Assembly (NCBI RefSeq): GCF_004798865.1
Contig: NW_025335505.1
Span: 19,560,625-19,624,624, forward strand
DNA from: Varanus komodoensis
Lineage: Eukaryota; Chordata; Lepidosauria; Squamata; Varanidae
Length of the DNA: 64,000 bases
Reading direction: 5' to 3'
Within the stretch, counting starts at the first letter, position 1; every line of letters begins with the position of its first letter. Below are positions 21,519 through 33,689 of this stretch, piece by piece. Position numbers and translations under genes: made by a program. The notes beneath the pieces were generated by a model. The model made no database searches and was not told the origin of the DNA. It worked only from the letters and a program-made list of their open reading frames with translations.

Positions 21519-22436
21519 CCATATTTTTTGCTCTATAAGATGCACCTGACCATAAGATGCACCTAGTTTTTAGAGGAGGGATCCATGAAAGCTTCCTGAT
21601 AATCACAGGCACATTCCCCATCACTTCCCCATGGGCTTCATTAAAAGACGGGTTGCCATTTGAAAACACACACCGACCTGTGATTACAGCTCTCACCTGC
21701 GCCGGAGGAGGGGGGTGGAGCAGGGCGCACCGAGTGCATGCCGGCCAGGTGTGGTGCAGCCAGGCTGGCAGTGTGCCAGCAGTGGTCTTCCGGGAGGCAC
21801 GGCGGTGGCGGCAGGTCTTCCCGGGCGGTGGGGGTGAGCAGTCCGTCTCTCCGTGCGGCTGGCGGCTTAAAGGCTGTGGCTCCTCCTCCTCCGCACTGCT
21901 CCCCCTGAGCAGAACAGCTCCTACCTGTGCCGGAGGGGGGGAGTGGAGCAGGGCACGCCAAGCGCGTGCCGGCCAGGTGGTGCCACGTGGTGCAGCTGGG
22001 CCGGCAGTGTGCCGGTGGTGGTCTTCGAGGTAGCGTGGCGGTGGCGGCGGCAGGTCTTCCCGGGCGGTGGGGGTGAGCAGTCCGTCTCCCCGTGCGGCTG
22101 GCGGGTTAAAGCCCGCGGCTCCTCCTCCTCCGCAGCAGGTCTTCCCGGGCAGTGGGGGTGAGCAGTCCGTCTCTCCGTGTGGCCGGCAGGTTAAAGCTCG
22201 CAGCTCCTCCTCCTCCGCACCGCTCCTCCTGAGCGGCACAGCTCTCACCTGCGCCGGAGGGGGGGGGCAGAGCAGCACGCCCCGAGCACGTGCTGGCCAG
22301 TTGGTGCCACGTGGTGCAAGCGGGCCGGCAGCCTCCCGGGCTTCGGGCACACACACATCCACTCTATAAGACGCACAGACATTTCCCCTTACTTTTGAGG
22401 AGGGGGGAAGTGCATCTTATAGAGCAAAAAATACGG
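21519..22436. mobile_element. GC-rich, TA-flanked non-autonomous DNA transposon with internal tandem array
   Basis: The ends are inverted repeats: 27 of 29 bases match between CCATATTTTTTGCTCTATAA... on the left and the complement of the right end. Each end is flanked by TA (21517-21518 and 22437-22438), fitting a TA target duplication as in Tc1/mariner-like or ISL2EU-type elements. Subterminal AAGATGCACCT/AAGACGCAC words recur. The interior is strikingly GC-rich and holds a tandem array: ACAGCTC(C/T)NACCTG landmarks at 21686, 21914 and 22238, with a ~85-bp subunit (CAGGTCTTCCCGGGC) repeated at about 22051 and 22136. Long open frames here (293 codons on minus, 158 on plus) are low-complexity Pro/Arg/Ser-rich products of the array and not credible proteins. 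No transposase is visible. Confidence 0.75.
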
Positions 22437-22918
22437 TATATCTCCTGTCTTCATTTAGGGACAAGAAGCCATAAGATTCCCATGGAATGAATGCCCTGTG
22501 AACATTGCTCTACAAACCTGTGCACCATTAAGTTCAGCATAAGAGCTGGAGCTGAGCACAAATGCCTCCTCAGGGTTCTCTACTCTCTTTGTCAACTGAG
22601 AAAATTTTTGCTAAATTCTTCCAAGGGGAGGAGAAATTCTTCCACAGTTTTTTACAGGTAGCACTCACCATTGGCAGGGTCTGTAGCACCAATGTCATTG
22701 ATCTCATTATTACCTTCTATTGCAGAAAGTCTGAACACACATATAAGCTGATTGAATTATTGTGTGCTAATACATGTGTGATAGCTGAAGTTTGTGTGGA
22801 CTGGTCTCAGATAATATGTTCAATGTTTGATGAGGACATTGTACATGGATTCCAATAAGGGGACCTCTATCTGCAAACTAGTTTGAATACTTGATGTGTT
22901 ATAGCACAAGGTGGGTTG
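22437..22918. other. Unique DNA, no gene seen
   Basis: A 98-codon plus-strand frame (22562-22858) has no recognisable domain. Nothing else is recognised. Confidence 0.4.
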
Positions 22919-22965
<47 letters not shown>

Positions 22966-24340
22966 GAACATTTCTATGCTGCCCCTTGCCTAAGCCTCGG
23001 GGCAGCTTACAACACAATAAAATGCAATAGAATACAAAAATAACAATATAAATGAAAATTAATAATATAAAATAAATAAATAAATAAATATAAATTATAT
23101 AAAAGAAGTTGTAAAAGAAAAGTTATAAAAGAAGGGAAGGGAAGGGAAGGGAAGAAGTTGCCCTGGCCAGATGAATAAGTGAATATTGTTAACAATTAAA
23201 ATGACGTTTAAATAAAAAGGTCTTCACCTGGTGCCGAAAAACAAATAATGACGGCACCAAGCGGACCTCTCTGGGGAGCACATTCCATAGATTGGGCGGC
23301 ACCGCAGAAAAAGCCCTCCTCCGAGTACCTACCCTCCTAATTTCTTTCACAGAGGGTTCCCGGAGAAGGGCCTCTACCGCAGATCTCAAGGGGCAGTCGG
23401 GCATATATGGATGTAAGCGCTCCTTCAGGTAACCAGGCCCCAAGCCGTTTAGGGCTTTATAGGTCATAACCAACACCTTGAATTGGGCCCGGACTTCAAT
23501 GGGAAGCCAGTGAAGCTGTCGGAGGACTGGAGTCATGTGAACATAACGCCCCGTCCCCGTCAGCAACCTGGCAGCTCTATTTTGAACCAACTGAAGTATC
23601 CAGACCGTCTTCAAGGGAAGCCCCATGTAAAGCGCGTTTCAGAAGTCAAGGCGGGAAGTCACCAGAGCATGTGTCACCATCGCCAGGCAGTCGTACTCCA
23701 GGTAGGGGCACAGCTGATTAATCAGCTGAAGCTGAAGGAAAGCGCTCCTCGCCACCGCTGTCACCTGAGCTTCCAAAGAAAGCTCCGGGTCGAGGAGTAT
23801 TCCTAAGCTGCGGACCTTGTCCCTAAGAGGGAGTGCAACCCCATTCAGGGCCAGGTCAAACCCACCCTCTCCGAAGCCCGATCCGCCAACCAACAGGACC
23901 TCCGTCTTGTCTGGATTGAGCTTCAGTTTATTGGCTCTCATCCAGCCCATTACCTCGGCCAAGCACCGGTTCAGCACAGCCACTGCCTCACCTGGATTAG
24001 TGGAAAATGAGAGGTAGAGCTGGGTATCATCAGCGTACTGATGATTCCGTAGCCCACACCTCCTGATGACCTCCCCCAGCGGTTTCATATAGATGTTAAA
24101 CAGCAAAGGGGACAAAATGGAGCCCTGTGGTACTCCATGGCATAGGTGCCATGGTGCAGAGCCATAGTCCCCCAGCACTACGTTCTGGAATCGGCCTTTG
24201 AGATAGGAGCGGAACCACTGCAAAGCAGTGCCTCCAACTCCCAATCCCGCTAGCCTATCCAGAAGGATACCATGGTCGATGGTATTGAAAGCCGTTGAGA
24301 GGTCCAGAAGAACCAACAGGGACGCACTCCCCTGCATTCA
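22919..24340 (-). mobile_element. L2-clade LINE, 5'-truncated, best-preserved copy
   Basis: This is the last 1.4 kb of an L2-type non-LTR retrotransposon. The minus-strand ORF2 part runs from LVLLDLSTAFNTIDHGILLD through VPQGSILSPLLFNIYMKPLG, the catalytic YADDTQLYLSF and LKLNPDKTEVLLVGGSG to VTHALVTSRLDF. One in-frame stop (23639-23641, where the family has Cys in DYCNALY) interrupts it. It resumes in the same frame as NALYMGLPLK and ends QVKTFLFKRHFNC. RT fingers, the endonuclease and ORF1 are missing. The 3' UTR holds GTAAGCTGCCCCGAGG and ends in (AAT)n. The low number of breaks suggests a fairly young copy that cannot move by itself. Confidence 0.93.
22920..22965. repeat. (ATT)n tail of the L2 copy
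   Basis: About 15 uninterrupted ATT units form the 3' tail of the minus-strand LINE. An (AAAT)n tract at about 23070-23090 and a (GGGAA)n tract at about 23133-23153 lie within its 3' UTR. Confidence 0.95.
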
Positions 24341-26159
24341 AAAGTTATATGAACTGAAAGAGTTCCCCTCACTATATACCAATCCCATGAAATAGTCCAA
24401 GTTGAGGGAAGAACCAATCTGCACCTGAGAACTGCCCCAGCTGATATACCAAAACCAAAAGTGCTCCATGAACTGTGTGTTTATCCCCCACCCCCCAAAT
24501 CCATTTCAGTTTGGAATCACTGCGATCAATGGCCCTCTCAAAAGGAGCTGAAAGTTCAACAACTGTAATTTTGGCTTAGCCCTAATTTTAGCATTTAAAA
24601 GGTTTCCAAGCTTGGAGCTCTTACTACTACTCGAAAACAAAAACAATCAAAATAACAAACTAACAAACAAACCCAAGAGCAAAAAATCTTCTTTAATCAT
24701 AAAGAAGCTGAGATGTAAAAGACTTTGGACCAAAAGAGTTTATTCCCTTGAATGTGTAGTGGCTTGGGTCCTGTGATAGGTTAACTTAAGGAAATACATG
24801 AAAGGGAAGTTTCTCATTCCCCCTCCCCCACCTCAGCATCCTGTGTTCCATCCCATATTGTTTAGGAACACACTCGAAAACTCCTTCCACGAACAAGCTT
24901 AAATTAATTTATCTCAAGACTGCAGTCAATATATTCATATTTAGTTGTGTTGTATCAACTTTATATTCAAAGACATTAAATACATTTGTTTCAGATTTAT
25001 GTTTTATGGAGCACTTTGATCTTAGTCTCAGGATTTCCCTGTGAAGTAGTTATGCTTGCATGGACTCCATTTTCACAGTGGAGTGGCTGAAAAGTATTGA
25101 ACTTCCTAGGTTCTGAGAATTGAAGGATTTTAGTGATACATATAATTTTTCTAAACTTCAGACAGCAAAATACAACTACAACTGCAACAACAAAACACAC
25201 ATGCTCTTGCATATGCATACACACACAATTAAAACACCCAAGATGTTTCAAACAGAGAAACTGGACTGGACATACAAAAATTGCTTAGGGCATAATTCTA
25301 TGTACGCTAAAAGAGAAAAGGTCCTGCAGTTAGCAGCAAGCCCTAGCCATGAGGTCCGGTAGGACTTTTTTTGACTAACACGCATTGGATTTCATGCTTA
25401 ATGAAAATGTTAACCGTAGGTCGATCCAGAGATTCAGTCTGGATTCCTGAGCAAAGGCATGTGAAAGCTGCTAATATCAAATGGCTCTCTTATTTATTTT
25501 AACTGAAGGAGGTTATCCTAATGCACTTTTCTTTACACAGGTAGAACTCTTCCATTGAAATGAATATGCCCAATCACTCTTGTCAAAGCATTTATGGTAT
25601 CATTTGGCATGCACAGACTTCTGTTCTCAGGGTGTGAGTGACTTTGCTCAGTTAAACAGCTCAGGAAGTTCATATACTTTCAACCCTAAAAAATGTGTGC
25701 TTATGAAAGGAGAAAATCTTCCATTTTGTTGCATTGTCTAATGCCTGATCAATTCTAATACCTGATTTCATTTCTGTTTTGTAGAACTTTTCAGCACATT
25801 GCATGTGTGATTGGTTGGTTGGTTGAATATAAATGACAAACCATGTTCATTCAGAATGAAAAATAAGATGTTTGGCTGAAATAATTTCATTTTCTATATT
25901 GACATGAAGAAGTTATTTTCTTGTCAGCCATGGACCTTTTTTTTCTTTATTTTTCCTCCTGTGGGTCACATATCATGAGGAGAAGATATTCCTCAGAAGT
26001 AAAGGATAGTTTAGGAGAAAGGCAGAGGTAGAGGAGTGAAAAATTTATTGAATCTGAATAACAACAACAAAATCTTTCTCAAGGGCACCTACTGCAGTAC
26101 ATTTAAACTCTCTAGGAAAACCACAACTATTGACATATTAGAAGACAGAGGATCTATAT
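24341..26159. other. Unique AT-rich DNA, no gene seen
   Basis: Only short frames are present. A C-run occurs near 24487-24496 and a (GGTT)n stretch near 25811-25825. A degenerate piece near 25285-25310 may belong to the squamate palindromic repeat. Nothing else is recognised. Confidence 0.4.
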
Positions 26160-26410
26160 AGAAAGAACTGTTCTAATTATTGGCTCCTGTTGTAATTAGA
26201 GGGAGGCAAAATCAAACCATTTGTATGAGCTGATGTGTAGTGACTGAATATATAAAATAAAGCAGACTTAATATTAGTATCATATCTCTAGGGAAGTGCC
26301 TAGCTATTAATAATGTTCTTATTGCAGGCAGTCGTTAGGGGCGATCTGTATAGAAAGCATGTGATAGGATTTATGTTCGCCTCTGTTTGATAGTGTCAGA
26401 AATAAACTAA
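26160..26410. promoter_or_regulatory. Candidate conserved non-coding element
   Basis: Unique DNA with TTGTAATTAGAGG, GACTTAATATTAG, CTATTAATAATG and TTGCAGGCAGTCGTTAGGGG in an otherwise AT-rich block. The retained CpGs (GTCG, GGCGATC, TTCGCC) are uncommon in this window. Inferred from composition only. Confidence 0.25.
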
Positions 26411-27359
26411 ATATATTTGACTTGTTTTTGAGATGATAAAAAGCAGGAATGGCCAATTTTGGTCAACTCTGGGGCAAATCTCTTTTCTAGGTAATGGTCT
26501 AGGTGTGGCTGGGTGCCACACAAACCAACCTCCTCATGAGTAGGCTTGGAAGAGAAATTTATTTCAGTTTGGTTCCCAACAGAATTTGCCAATATTTGCA
26601 ACATCTTCCATATTCAGGACAAAAAATGAAATTGAGATGTTAAAAAACAATACAAAACAACTGAATGTGGTAGAAACCAAAATGGACATATTTACCAGAC
26701 ATATTTATCAGACACAGTAACAGTTTTAGGACAAGCAGCTACATCATGAACCTTTACATGCTGTGAATAGTGCTCTAGAAAAGCAGTATGCCGTGGTTGT
26801 TGGAACTTGAGTGGTCTGGGTTTGAAGGTCACTGAGTATGGTGACCAGAGGTTCCTCCTTTGTGCATTCAAAGCTACAGACCTTTTCCTTGCAAAGCACT
26901 TTTTTATTGAACAAAAAGCACAACACCCTCTAAATGAATCTCTGAGCATGCATAGAGCAGTTTGTATTCACCTCCAGGAACTCTTCTTATGAGTGTGCCT
27001 GGGCCCCATCCCTTCAGGAGTGGCCCTTTGAAAAGGAGCACAGCTCCTCGCGGTGTGTGAATCCTCTAATTGCCCTGACCTTCTCTTCTGAGGACACATC
27101 ATGGAATCTAGAGCTGGGGCTTCCTCATCTCTCTTTGAGAAAATCCCCCACTCCAAATCCCGTTCTGCCAACTGTAAATCTTGATTATTACCAGAAACTG
27201 CTTGCCCAGCTGGGGAGTCTGGCCTTAAGATAATCATCTTTGTTTCTCTCATCTCAGTGTCTTGGAATCACCCAGGTCACCCTGCTCCTCTCCCCTTTCT
27301 CCTCCTTTTGATTCTTCTGAAACCCAGCCACCAGACCTCGAGAACATGCACCCAAAGCA
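26411..27359. other. Unique DNA, no gene seen
   Basis: Overlapping minus frames at 26692-26949 and a plus frame at 26807-26992 are alternative readings of one segment with no known domain. The minus strand holds AATAAAAAAG near 26905, but no other transcript signal is evident. Confidence 0.35.
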
Positions 27360-27463
27360 GCGAAATTATTCACTCCCAACCCTGGGTGACCTTGGGCCAG
27401 TCATCCACTCTCATCCCAACCTATGGTTCCTTACATGAGGGGAAAAAAGTGGATACAATTGCA

Positions 27464-27500
<37 letters not shown>
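27360..27500 (+). mobile_element. Truncated Sauria-type SINE with (AAT)n tail
   Basis: The body signature GGGTGACCTTGGGCCAGTCA with CACTCTCATCCCAACCTA is followed by a shortened 3' part (GAGGGGAAAAAAGTGGATAC) and an uninterrupted (AAT)n tail at 27466-27500. The tRNA-like head is missing or unrecognisable. Confidence 0.75.
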
Positions 27501-27501
<1 letters not shown>

Positions 27502-28094
27502 GCTGTGTACATTAAATTTGGCTAATGGAAATGGGCAAGACTTTTGTGCCAATTTATTTCTGATAAGAATTTGCCCAAAATGGCAAGTTTCTTCACATTT
27601 GGGGAGAAAAAATAACATCATTTTTAAGGAATGCAAGAGCAAGCAAATGGATAGATCTGCCCATCCTTACAGGAGTGGCAAGGCTGTCTAATACAGCAAC
27701 TCTCTCCCCCCTATTGCCGCACAAGTTTCACAGTTCCAGGACACAAATATTCACATGCTGCTTTTTCTAGAATGAATATGGATGCCACATACAAAATCCA
27801 TGAGAAAGGAGGTGGGATGAGGGAGGGTATACTCTATTTCTGACAATTTGCAAATATTTTGTCTTTCTTAATAATGGATATGCAGGCAAAGGTGTTACTA
27901 CACCTGGTTTAAAGTTTGGTAGAGCCTCCTCAGATGAAAATGGCTGTAGGGTTAGATTAGAACACAAGCCCTCAGCTGTAAAGGAATAATACTCTGCATA
28001 AGAAATTAGTGTCTCTCAATGACACTGCAAAATCTGTGAAGAATTAACATAAATCTTATGATATTGAAGTTTCCACCTCATTCTTCCTTATTTT
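27501..28094. other. Unique DNA, no gene seen
   Basis: Nothing recognisable apart from short frames. Confidence 0.4.
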
Positions 28095-28400
28095 TTAACA
28101 GTCAGATCATTAATAGAAAAGGTCCAGAGGAGGGCAACAAAAATGATCCAGGATATAAATCAGTTCAAACTGTGACATCCCAGATTCAGCCTAGATATCA
28201 GGAAAAGCTTCCTCACTGTCAGAGCAATACAACAGTGGAATCAGCTGCCTAGAGAGGTGGTGGGCTCTCCCATAGTGGAGACATTCAAAAAGAAACTGGA
28301 CAGCCATCTGAGTGGGATGGTGTAAATTTGTGTCCTGCAACAGCAGGGGCTTGGACAAGATAACCTTCATGGCTCATTCCAACTCTACTAGTCAATGTTT
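28095..28400 (+). mobile_element. CR1 LINE 3' end
   Basis: Typical CR1 3' terminal region: GGTCCAGAGGAGGGCAACAA and AAAATGATCCAGG, then CTGCCTAGAGAGGTGGTGGG, CTCCCATAGTGGAGACATTC, ACTGGACAGCCATCTGAGTG, ending GGGGCTTGGACAAGATAACC and ATTCCAACTCTACT. It is 5'-truncated with no intact coding sequence, and moderately diverged. Confidence 0.85.
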
Positions 28401-29146
28401 CAGCGTAGGTGCAGAGTCGTTTCCGTAAAGATATATCAGAAATTGTCATTGCCTTTGAGATGTTTCTGAACTGTAACCAAGGTAGCTGGGCTATATCATG
28501 GTTTTTCTGGTATCTATTGCCCCCTTCTGTAGGGCAGGCAAGGCTTTCTCCTTGAGCTTCCTAGAACCCCTTTGCCATTGGAATGAGATGAACATCACCT
28601 AATAACTGCAGGGAAACAACTAATAGTGTCAAACAACAGGGTTACTGCTGATGGAGAAAGTTAAGCAACTTCACCTGTCCCAGCAATCTTGATGGTAACA
28701 GTGATGAAACAGTGAACTGAACATACCCCCATCTTAGCCCCTGGTCCCAGCTGACAGAGCGCTGTTGTGTAAACCTCACTATTCATGTGTGTTGAGATCT
28801 CTCTCTCTCTCTTTCATTCTCTCTCCCCTTCTCCCTCTACCCCATCTCTCTGCGTGCATGTAACCCTCCCTGCCATCCACCCCCATCCAGGACTGCATGG
28901 AGCCCTTAGAGCCAAATGGCCAAATGGTTGCCTGCTGCCGGTTCACTACAGCAAAACATGGTCACCAACCAATGCTGAATTATACTTTTTTGAATGCTGC
29001 AGAAGAGTCACCTTTTCCATGCAGAACTGCACTTTGCCAGACCCCGTCAAGTTTACAAACCAGAATGCAAGATGTTTCAGTGCAAATATCCTTTTTTCCA
29101 GTGTGGTAGAATGAGTGCTGCTTGAGAATCACAACAGTAGTAATAG

Positions 29147-29195
<49 letters not shown>

Positions 29196-32100
29196 TAGAC
29201 ATGTTTTTAAAAAATTGAATATAGACCCCACACCACAATTGCATAGTCTTAACATATCTGGAAGCCTTTCCTTCCCTCCGTGGCTTCCTCTACCCCCATG
29301 AGTGTTTCTGTACACTATAAACAGCCTGGCAGAAGTATACTTCCACTTCAGTTAATGGATTTATCAAATACCTTATTTCATGCTCTCTGCTTTTGATTTA
29401 TGAATTTTGATCCTAGAGACAAGGACCCTGTGAGTATTGATTGTGGAAAATGTCAGACTAACAGAAGTTAATTTCACTTGTACATGTGGAAGTCTCTGAT
29501 TCTCTGACAGCGCTGTCTGCTGAGAATCAGCTGTCACTGAGCCCAAGTGACACACTGCCGTCACAACAAGGGAGCCGTTTTGCCCAGCAGATGAAGTTTA
29601 CACAGCCTTATGAAATAAAATGACACACAACATTGTAGCCAGGAATTCAGTACAGTGCGTAGATGGACGTTCCCTTGATTTTAGGCAAAAGATGTCAAAC
29701 TGTGGCTAGAGATTTCTGGGCAGGGAAGAGCTGCGAGATGTAGCCCTGCCTTTTGAGGTTCCCAGCTTTTGATTGCAATATGTCTGACAGGATAATGGAA
29801 TGTCATTCTGCCAGCTCTTTGGCTGATTAGGGACAGTTTACTTATTGATTGGCTTTCTTTGTAAATTATAAGGCCCTTTTTAATACTAAAAACAAAGTAT
29901 TGCTTATACAATAGACCAACAGAGTTCCAACCGCCAGCTAAGCGAGGTATTTTTCATAGATCTAAGTATCTGGGATGTAATTCTGAATGTTATTACTGTT
30001 ATTAATTCACAATTACATCCATATTATATGGCATTTGTTCTCTTACATGGAGAATAATAGAAGGAAGCTGCTTAAAAGCAAATTCTCACCCAAGCAGCAT
30101 AACATTGCTTTAATTTACCTCAAGATCTTTTTGAATATATCTTAGAAATATATTTAATTTATTTTTTAAAAAATCCTCTCAGGGCATGTGCTACATCAAT
30201 ATACATTAAAGTGCACATTTTTGGCTGGATAAAAAATGTATATACATTAAAAAATTTGAACAAATTTCATCCTTTCCCATGGTCCTCTCCAGAACTTGAC
30301 CACACCAATGAAAAAAAAATCTGCATGATGGAACCTAGAAATAAGACCAGTGGATCCTTTTCCGACAGGGACAAAAGGTCCTCATGTTAATAGGAATGGC
30401 TTGGTGTACCATATGTGTGTGTGTGTGACAGAGAGAGTGTTTAAGCTTCTTACAGTCTTTCTGGACAGTAATAGTTGTAGCAGAAGTTTCTATGAAAGAA
30501 AATTTTTGAGGTAGATTTTGAAGGCCCTTCACAGAAGAACATATAAAGAATTCTGTGGAGGAAAACAGTTAACAGTTAGTTAGCAAAATGTTCAGGAAGG
30601 TTACCCCTCCTTGGGATCCAAATAATTATCCATGTGGGTTCTTCATCAAGTCGCACTCTTGGCATCATCTGCCTTTCACCTGTATTATAGGTGCTGGTAG
30701 AGGACCAGAACTGGTTAAGCAATGCAGAGAATTTGGAGGATCTGATCAAGGCAGTGATGGTTCCAGAAGTTGAACAGCTTGCAGCTGGCACTCATTTTGA
30801 TGGAGACTCCTGACCATAGACAGTTAACTTATGTAGCAAACAGTGATGATGATGACCTTCAACCTTGCCAGAGTCAGCCTCTTACTTGAACATTTTGCCC
30901 CATCAGTCAGAAATGGAAATTGGCCATGGATGCACATAAGCAGAGTCCCTGCTTATCATCACCTCACTTTTTCCAGAGGCAGGTCCCATTCAGCAAAGCA
31001 ACTTTTGGTAAGGTGGTCCATTGATAACTGGTTCTGACATAGTCCAAACAGCAATAGCCTTTGGTACCTGTACTTTAGAGCATTTTGCGTAAATCCAAAA
31101 ACCCTCCTCTTTCTTCTTCTTCCTAAATTCTTACATGGTGGATATATATGTTTAACAAGCCCCACCAGCTGGCATAGTTGCGCAGACTTAATTGCACATG
31201 AATGGTGAGGGGAGAGGGGAGCGTGAGAGGAAATAAAACAGATAACAAGCAAAAGGGGGAAAGTAGCAGAGTAAACAAGCCACATATCCCACCCCCCTCC
31301 ACAGAGCAAGCTTTTGTGACTGGAGGCTGTATCTTTGTGCAGCTTGACTTCTAATCCATATCGCAAATAGCTTCCAGATGCCCTATTCCTTGCCACTTTT
31401 CTGGCATCCCTGCCCTTCACAGATGCCTCTCTATGAGGGGGGTCTATAAGTAAAATTGGGTGTATTTTACTAATCATTCATTTCCAATATTCCTGAAGGG
31501 AAACTTTTATTAATAAACTCTTTTCATCTGTCTCTTTGATTAGGAAGAAGATAATCGCTTAGCCATGTGCAAAGAAGGGGGAAGGAAGATTGCTGGGGGG
31601 TCAGCTTTTAAAGCATGTGTGAGGAGACAAATTAAAAAAAAAAAACACTTTACAATGGAAGTACGAAATGGTTCCAGTTGAGCTTGAGCAACAGAATGCC
31701 AGCGGGGGTGGGGGGTGAATTAGAAATTTAGAGACTGGCTCAACTTCACAAAGCAAAGAGAATGAGTTCTTAAAAAGTCAACTGTTTCACAGGAAGTGAG
31801 CAGTGCCTAGACATGGTGACTGGCAGGTGCAAATCACTAAAAGTTAGAAAAAGTGAAAAACTACACCAAGCCATGAATCCTGTCTCTCTATAAATGTGAC
31901 TTGATGAGGCATCCAATTAGATAACCAATTCTACTAATACCTTCAAGCCTAAACACTTTTTAGAAAAAGATTGGGATTACTTTTGAGTAAACGTGTCTAG
32001 GATTTAGTAGACCTAACCCTAATTTTCTTGAAATAAATAATCAGATGTTTCCATGAAGACCACCCCACTTCTACTGTGTTTTTATCAGAAGATACTGATT

Positions 32101-32204
32101 TTTAAGAAAAAAAACTTATTGTGGAATTGGATGGCCACCTATTAACTCTTTCTCCCATAAGTTCCTCTGCATTTTGTTTTTTTAACTTGAAAATAGCATC
32201 CTAC
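28401..32204. other. Unique DNA with microsatellites, no gene seen
   Basis: This stretch contains a CT-rich tract (28796-28850), (AC)n at 29147-29194 and a short (GT)n at 30414-30428. There are AT-rich regulatory-looking blocks at about 29480-29660 and 29940-30190. A 172-codon minus-strand frame (30959-31477) with no recognised domain is discussed in findings. At about 31970-32020, GGATTACTTTTGAGTAAACG resembles one arm of the squamate palindromic repeat. Confidence 0.4.
29147..29194. repeat. (AC)n microsatellite
   Basis: About 23 CA units with one AA interruption near 29163. Confidence 0.95.
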
Positions 32205-32325
32205 TGCTTACCACCTGGACAGCCATCTGAAAAGGAGAGTTTAACATGGTGTCCTGCACTGTGCAGGGGGTTGGGCTCCATGGTCTTCTAGCCCCTTCCA
32301 ACTCCACTATTCCATGATGTGAAGC
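32205..32325 (+). mobile_element. CR1 LINE 3' terminus
   Basis: Short CR1 tail: CCTGGACAGCCATCTGAAAA, CTGTGCAGGGGGTTGGGCTC, then CTTCCAACTCCACTATTCCA and ATGATG. This is the last ~120 bp of the family. Confidence 0.8.
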
Positions 32326-32690
32326 TGATAACATTTACAAGGTAATCCCAGACATGTTTACTCAGAAGTAATTTCTATAGTGTTCTATGAGACTCAGACT
32401 CAATTTGTCTCTGCAGCCATGGCTCAATTAAAATGGATTGTTTCTGGACTGTAAATCCCGGGTTATACAACACCAGCACATTATATTAGATGCCCAACTT
32501 TAACCATCTGAGTAATTATTGTCAGGTAAGAAATACTGCTGCGAAATAAGACTGACAAATTTTGCAATGAGAAACTTCCGCTCTCTGCATAGACTTGAGC
32601 TGCAATCTTAAATGCACTTAATGAGTTAACAGCATTAAACAAAGTGCTTCTAAGAAAGTATTCCTAAGGTTGCAGAGTTGGAGCCATTTG
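32326..32690. repeat. Decayed palindromic squamate repeat copies
   Basis: GGTAATCCCAGACATGTTTACTCAGAAGTAA at 32340-32371 closely matches one arm of the recalled consensus (ATGTCTACTCAGAAGTAAGTC). At 32590-32680, GAGCTGCAATCTTAAATGCA and ATTCCTAAGGTTGCAG may be the ends of another, weaker copy. Class is uncertain (MITE-like). Confidence 0.45.
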
Positions 32691-32754
32691 TTTCTGGAGT
32701 GATTTCACAGTACATCATCCTGGAGGATGATGGCTTGAAAGATGGATAGAGAGA

Positions 32755-32900
32755 ATTTGTATTTATTGAAAGACTTATACCCTGCCTTTCTTTCTTGACA
32801 GGGAGCAGCTGAAAACAATCAATTAGATCAAAACAGTAATGTACAAAACCAGATCAAACAACAGAAACAAGAAAACTGCAATCAGCAACACAGTGGAGTA
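32755..32900 (-). mobile_element. LINE 3'-end fragment
   Basis: The plus strand shows TTTGTATTTATTGAAAGACTTATACCCTGCCTTTCTTTC. Its complement, AAGGCAGGGTATAAGTC followed by an AATAAATACAAA tail, is the usual terminus of squamate LINE/SINE 3' ends. The upstream part is diverged and the family was not resolved. Confidence 0.5.
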
Positions 32901-33689
32901 AGTGTGTCAGAGAAATTCACAACAGATTCAGATATGTGGATTCCACAGCAGATTATGGACCTGTGGATTCCATGGCAGATTCTGAGGACTGATAGGTTTT
33001 TTAAAACCTTTTTTTGCTAATGAACATTAGAGCTAATACACACCTGTGCAAGTAGAATGAAATTCTTTCACATCCATAGACAAACAAAAACGATTCTATC
33101 AATGAGCATACAGTGGAAGGAAAGATGCCTGATAATCTGCAAAGCACTCATGAAACAGGTATAGCAAAATCTATACTTCCCTATAGTGGAAGGAATATAT
33201 TGACCTAACCCCAAAGGCCAGCAAAATAAAATAATCTTAACTATATGTCATAATGTCAATAAAGAAAGAGTCCAAGCAGGCATCTTCTGGTAGATGCAGG
33301 CACCTGCAATCAGGCATCTATCTCACATTCCCCAGTAGCACAAGTGTGATAGCCGTGTGTCCTCTTTTACAGTAGATAGTCCTCTGTTTGAAGTGCTGCC
33401 TCTGCTATAAGGAGTTCTATGCATTTCAAATTCTAGTTTAAACATGAAGAACCAAAGGAACTATTGACCATCTGAACACCCAACAACAATTTAACAGACA
33501 AGTACACAAATCAGCAGTCTTCCATAGTATGGTAAGACGAACTGTGTTTTCATTTAAATTATAACACTTATTCTACATTAAAAACTATACTCATAAATTA
33601 GCCCATCTAAAATGTGTGCAAGTCACTGTCTTAGTTTGTACTCTTTTGGGGTGAAGCATGGTTTATTTGTTCATGATCTTTAAGTCCAC
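32901..33689. other. Unique DNA, no gene seen
   Basis: A short local duplication (GTGGATTCCACAGCAGATT and GTGGATTCCATGGCAGATT, about 32937-32981) is the only structure noted. Confidence 0.4.

Noticed and set aside
21481-22362. 293-codon open frame, minus strand (and 158- and 126-codon frames on plus)
   Set aside because: They lie inside or overlap the GC-rich tandem array of a TA-flanked element. The products are low-complexity Pro/Arg/Ser-rich repeats without a domain.
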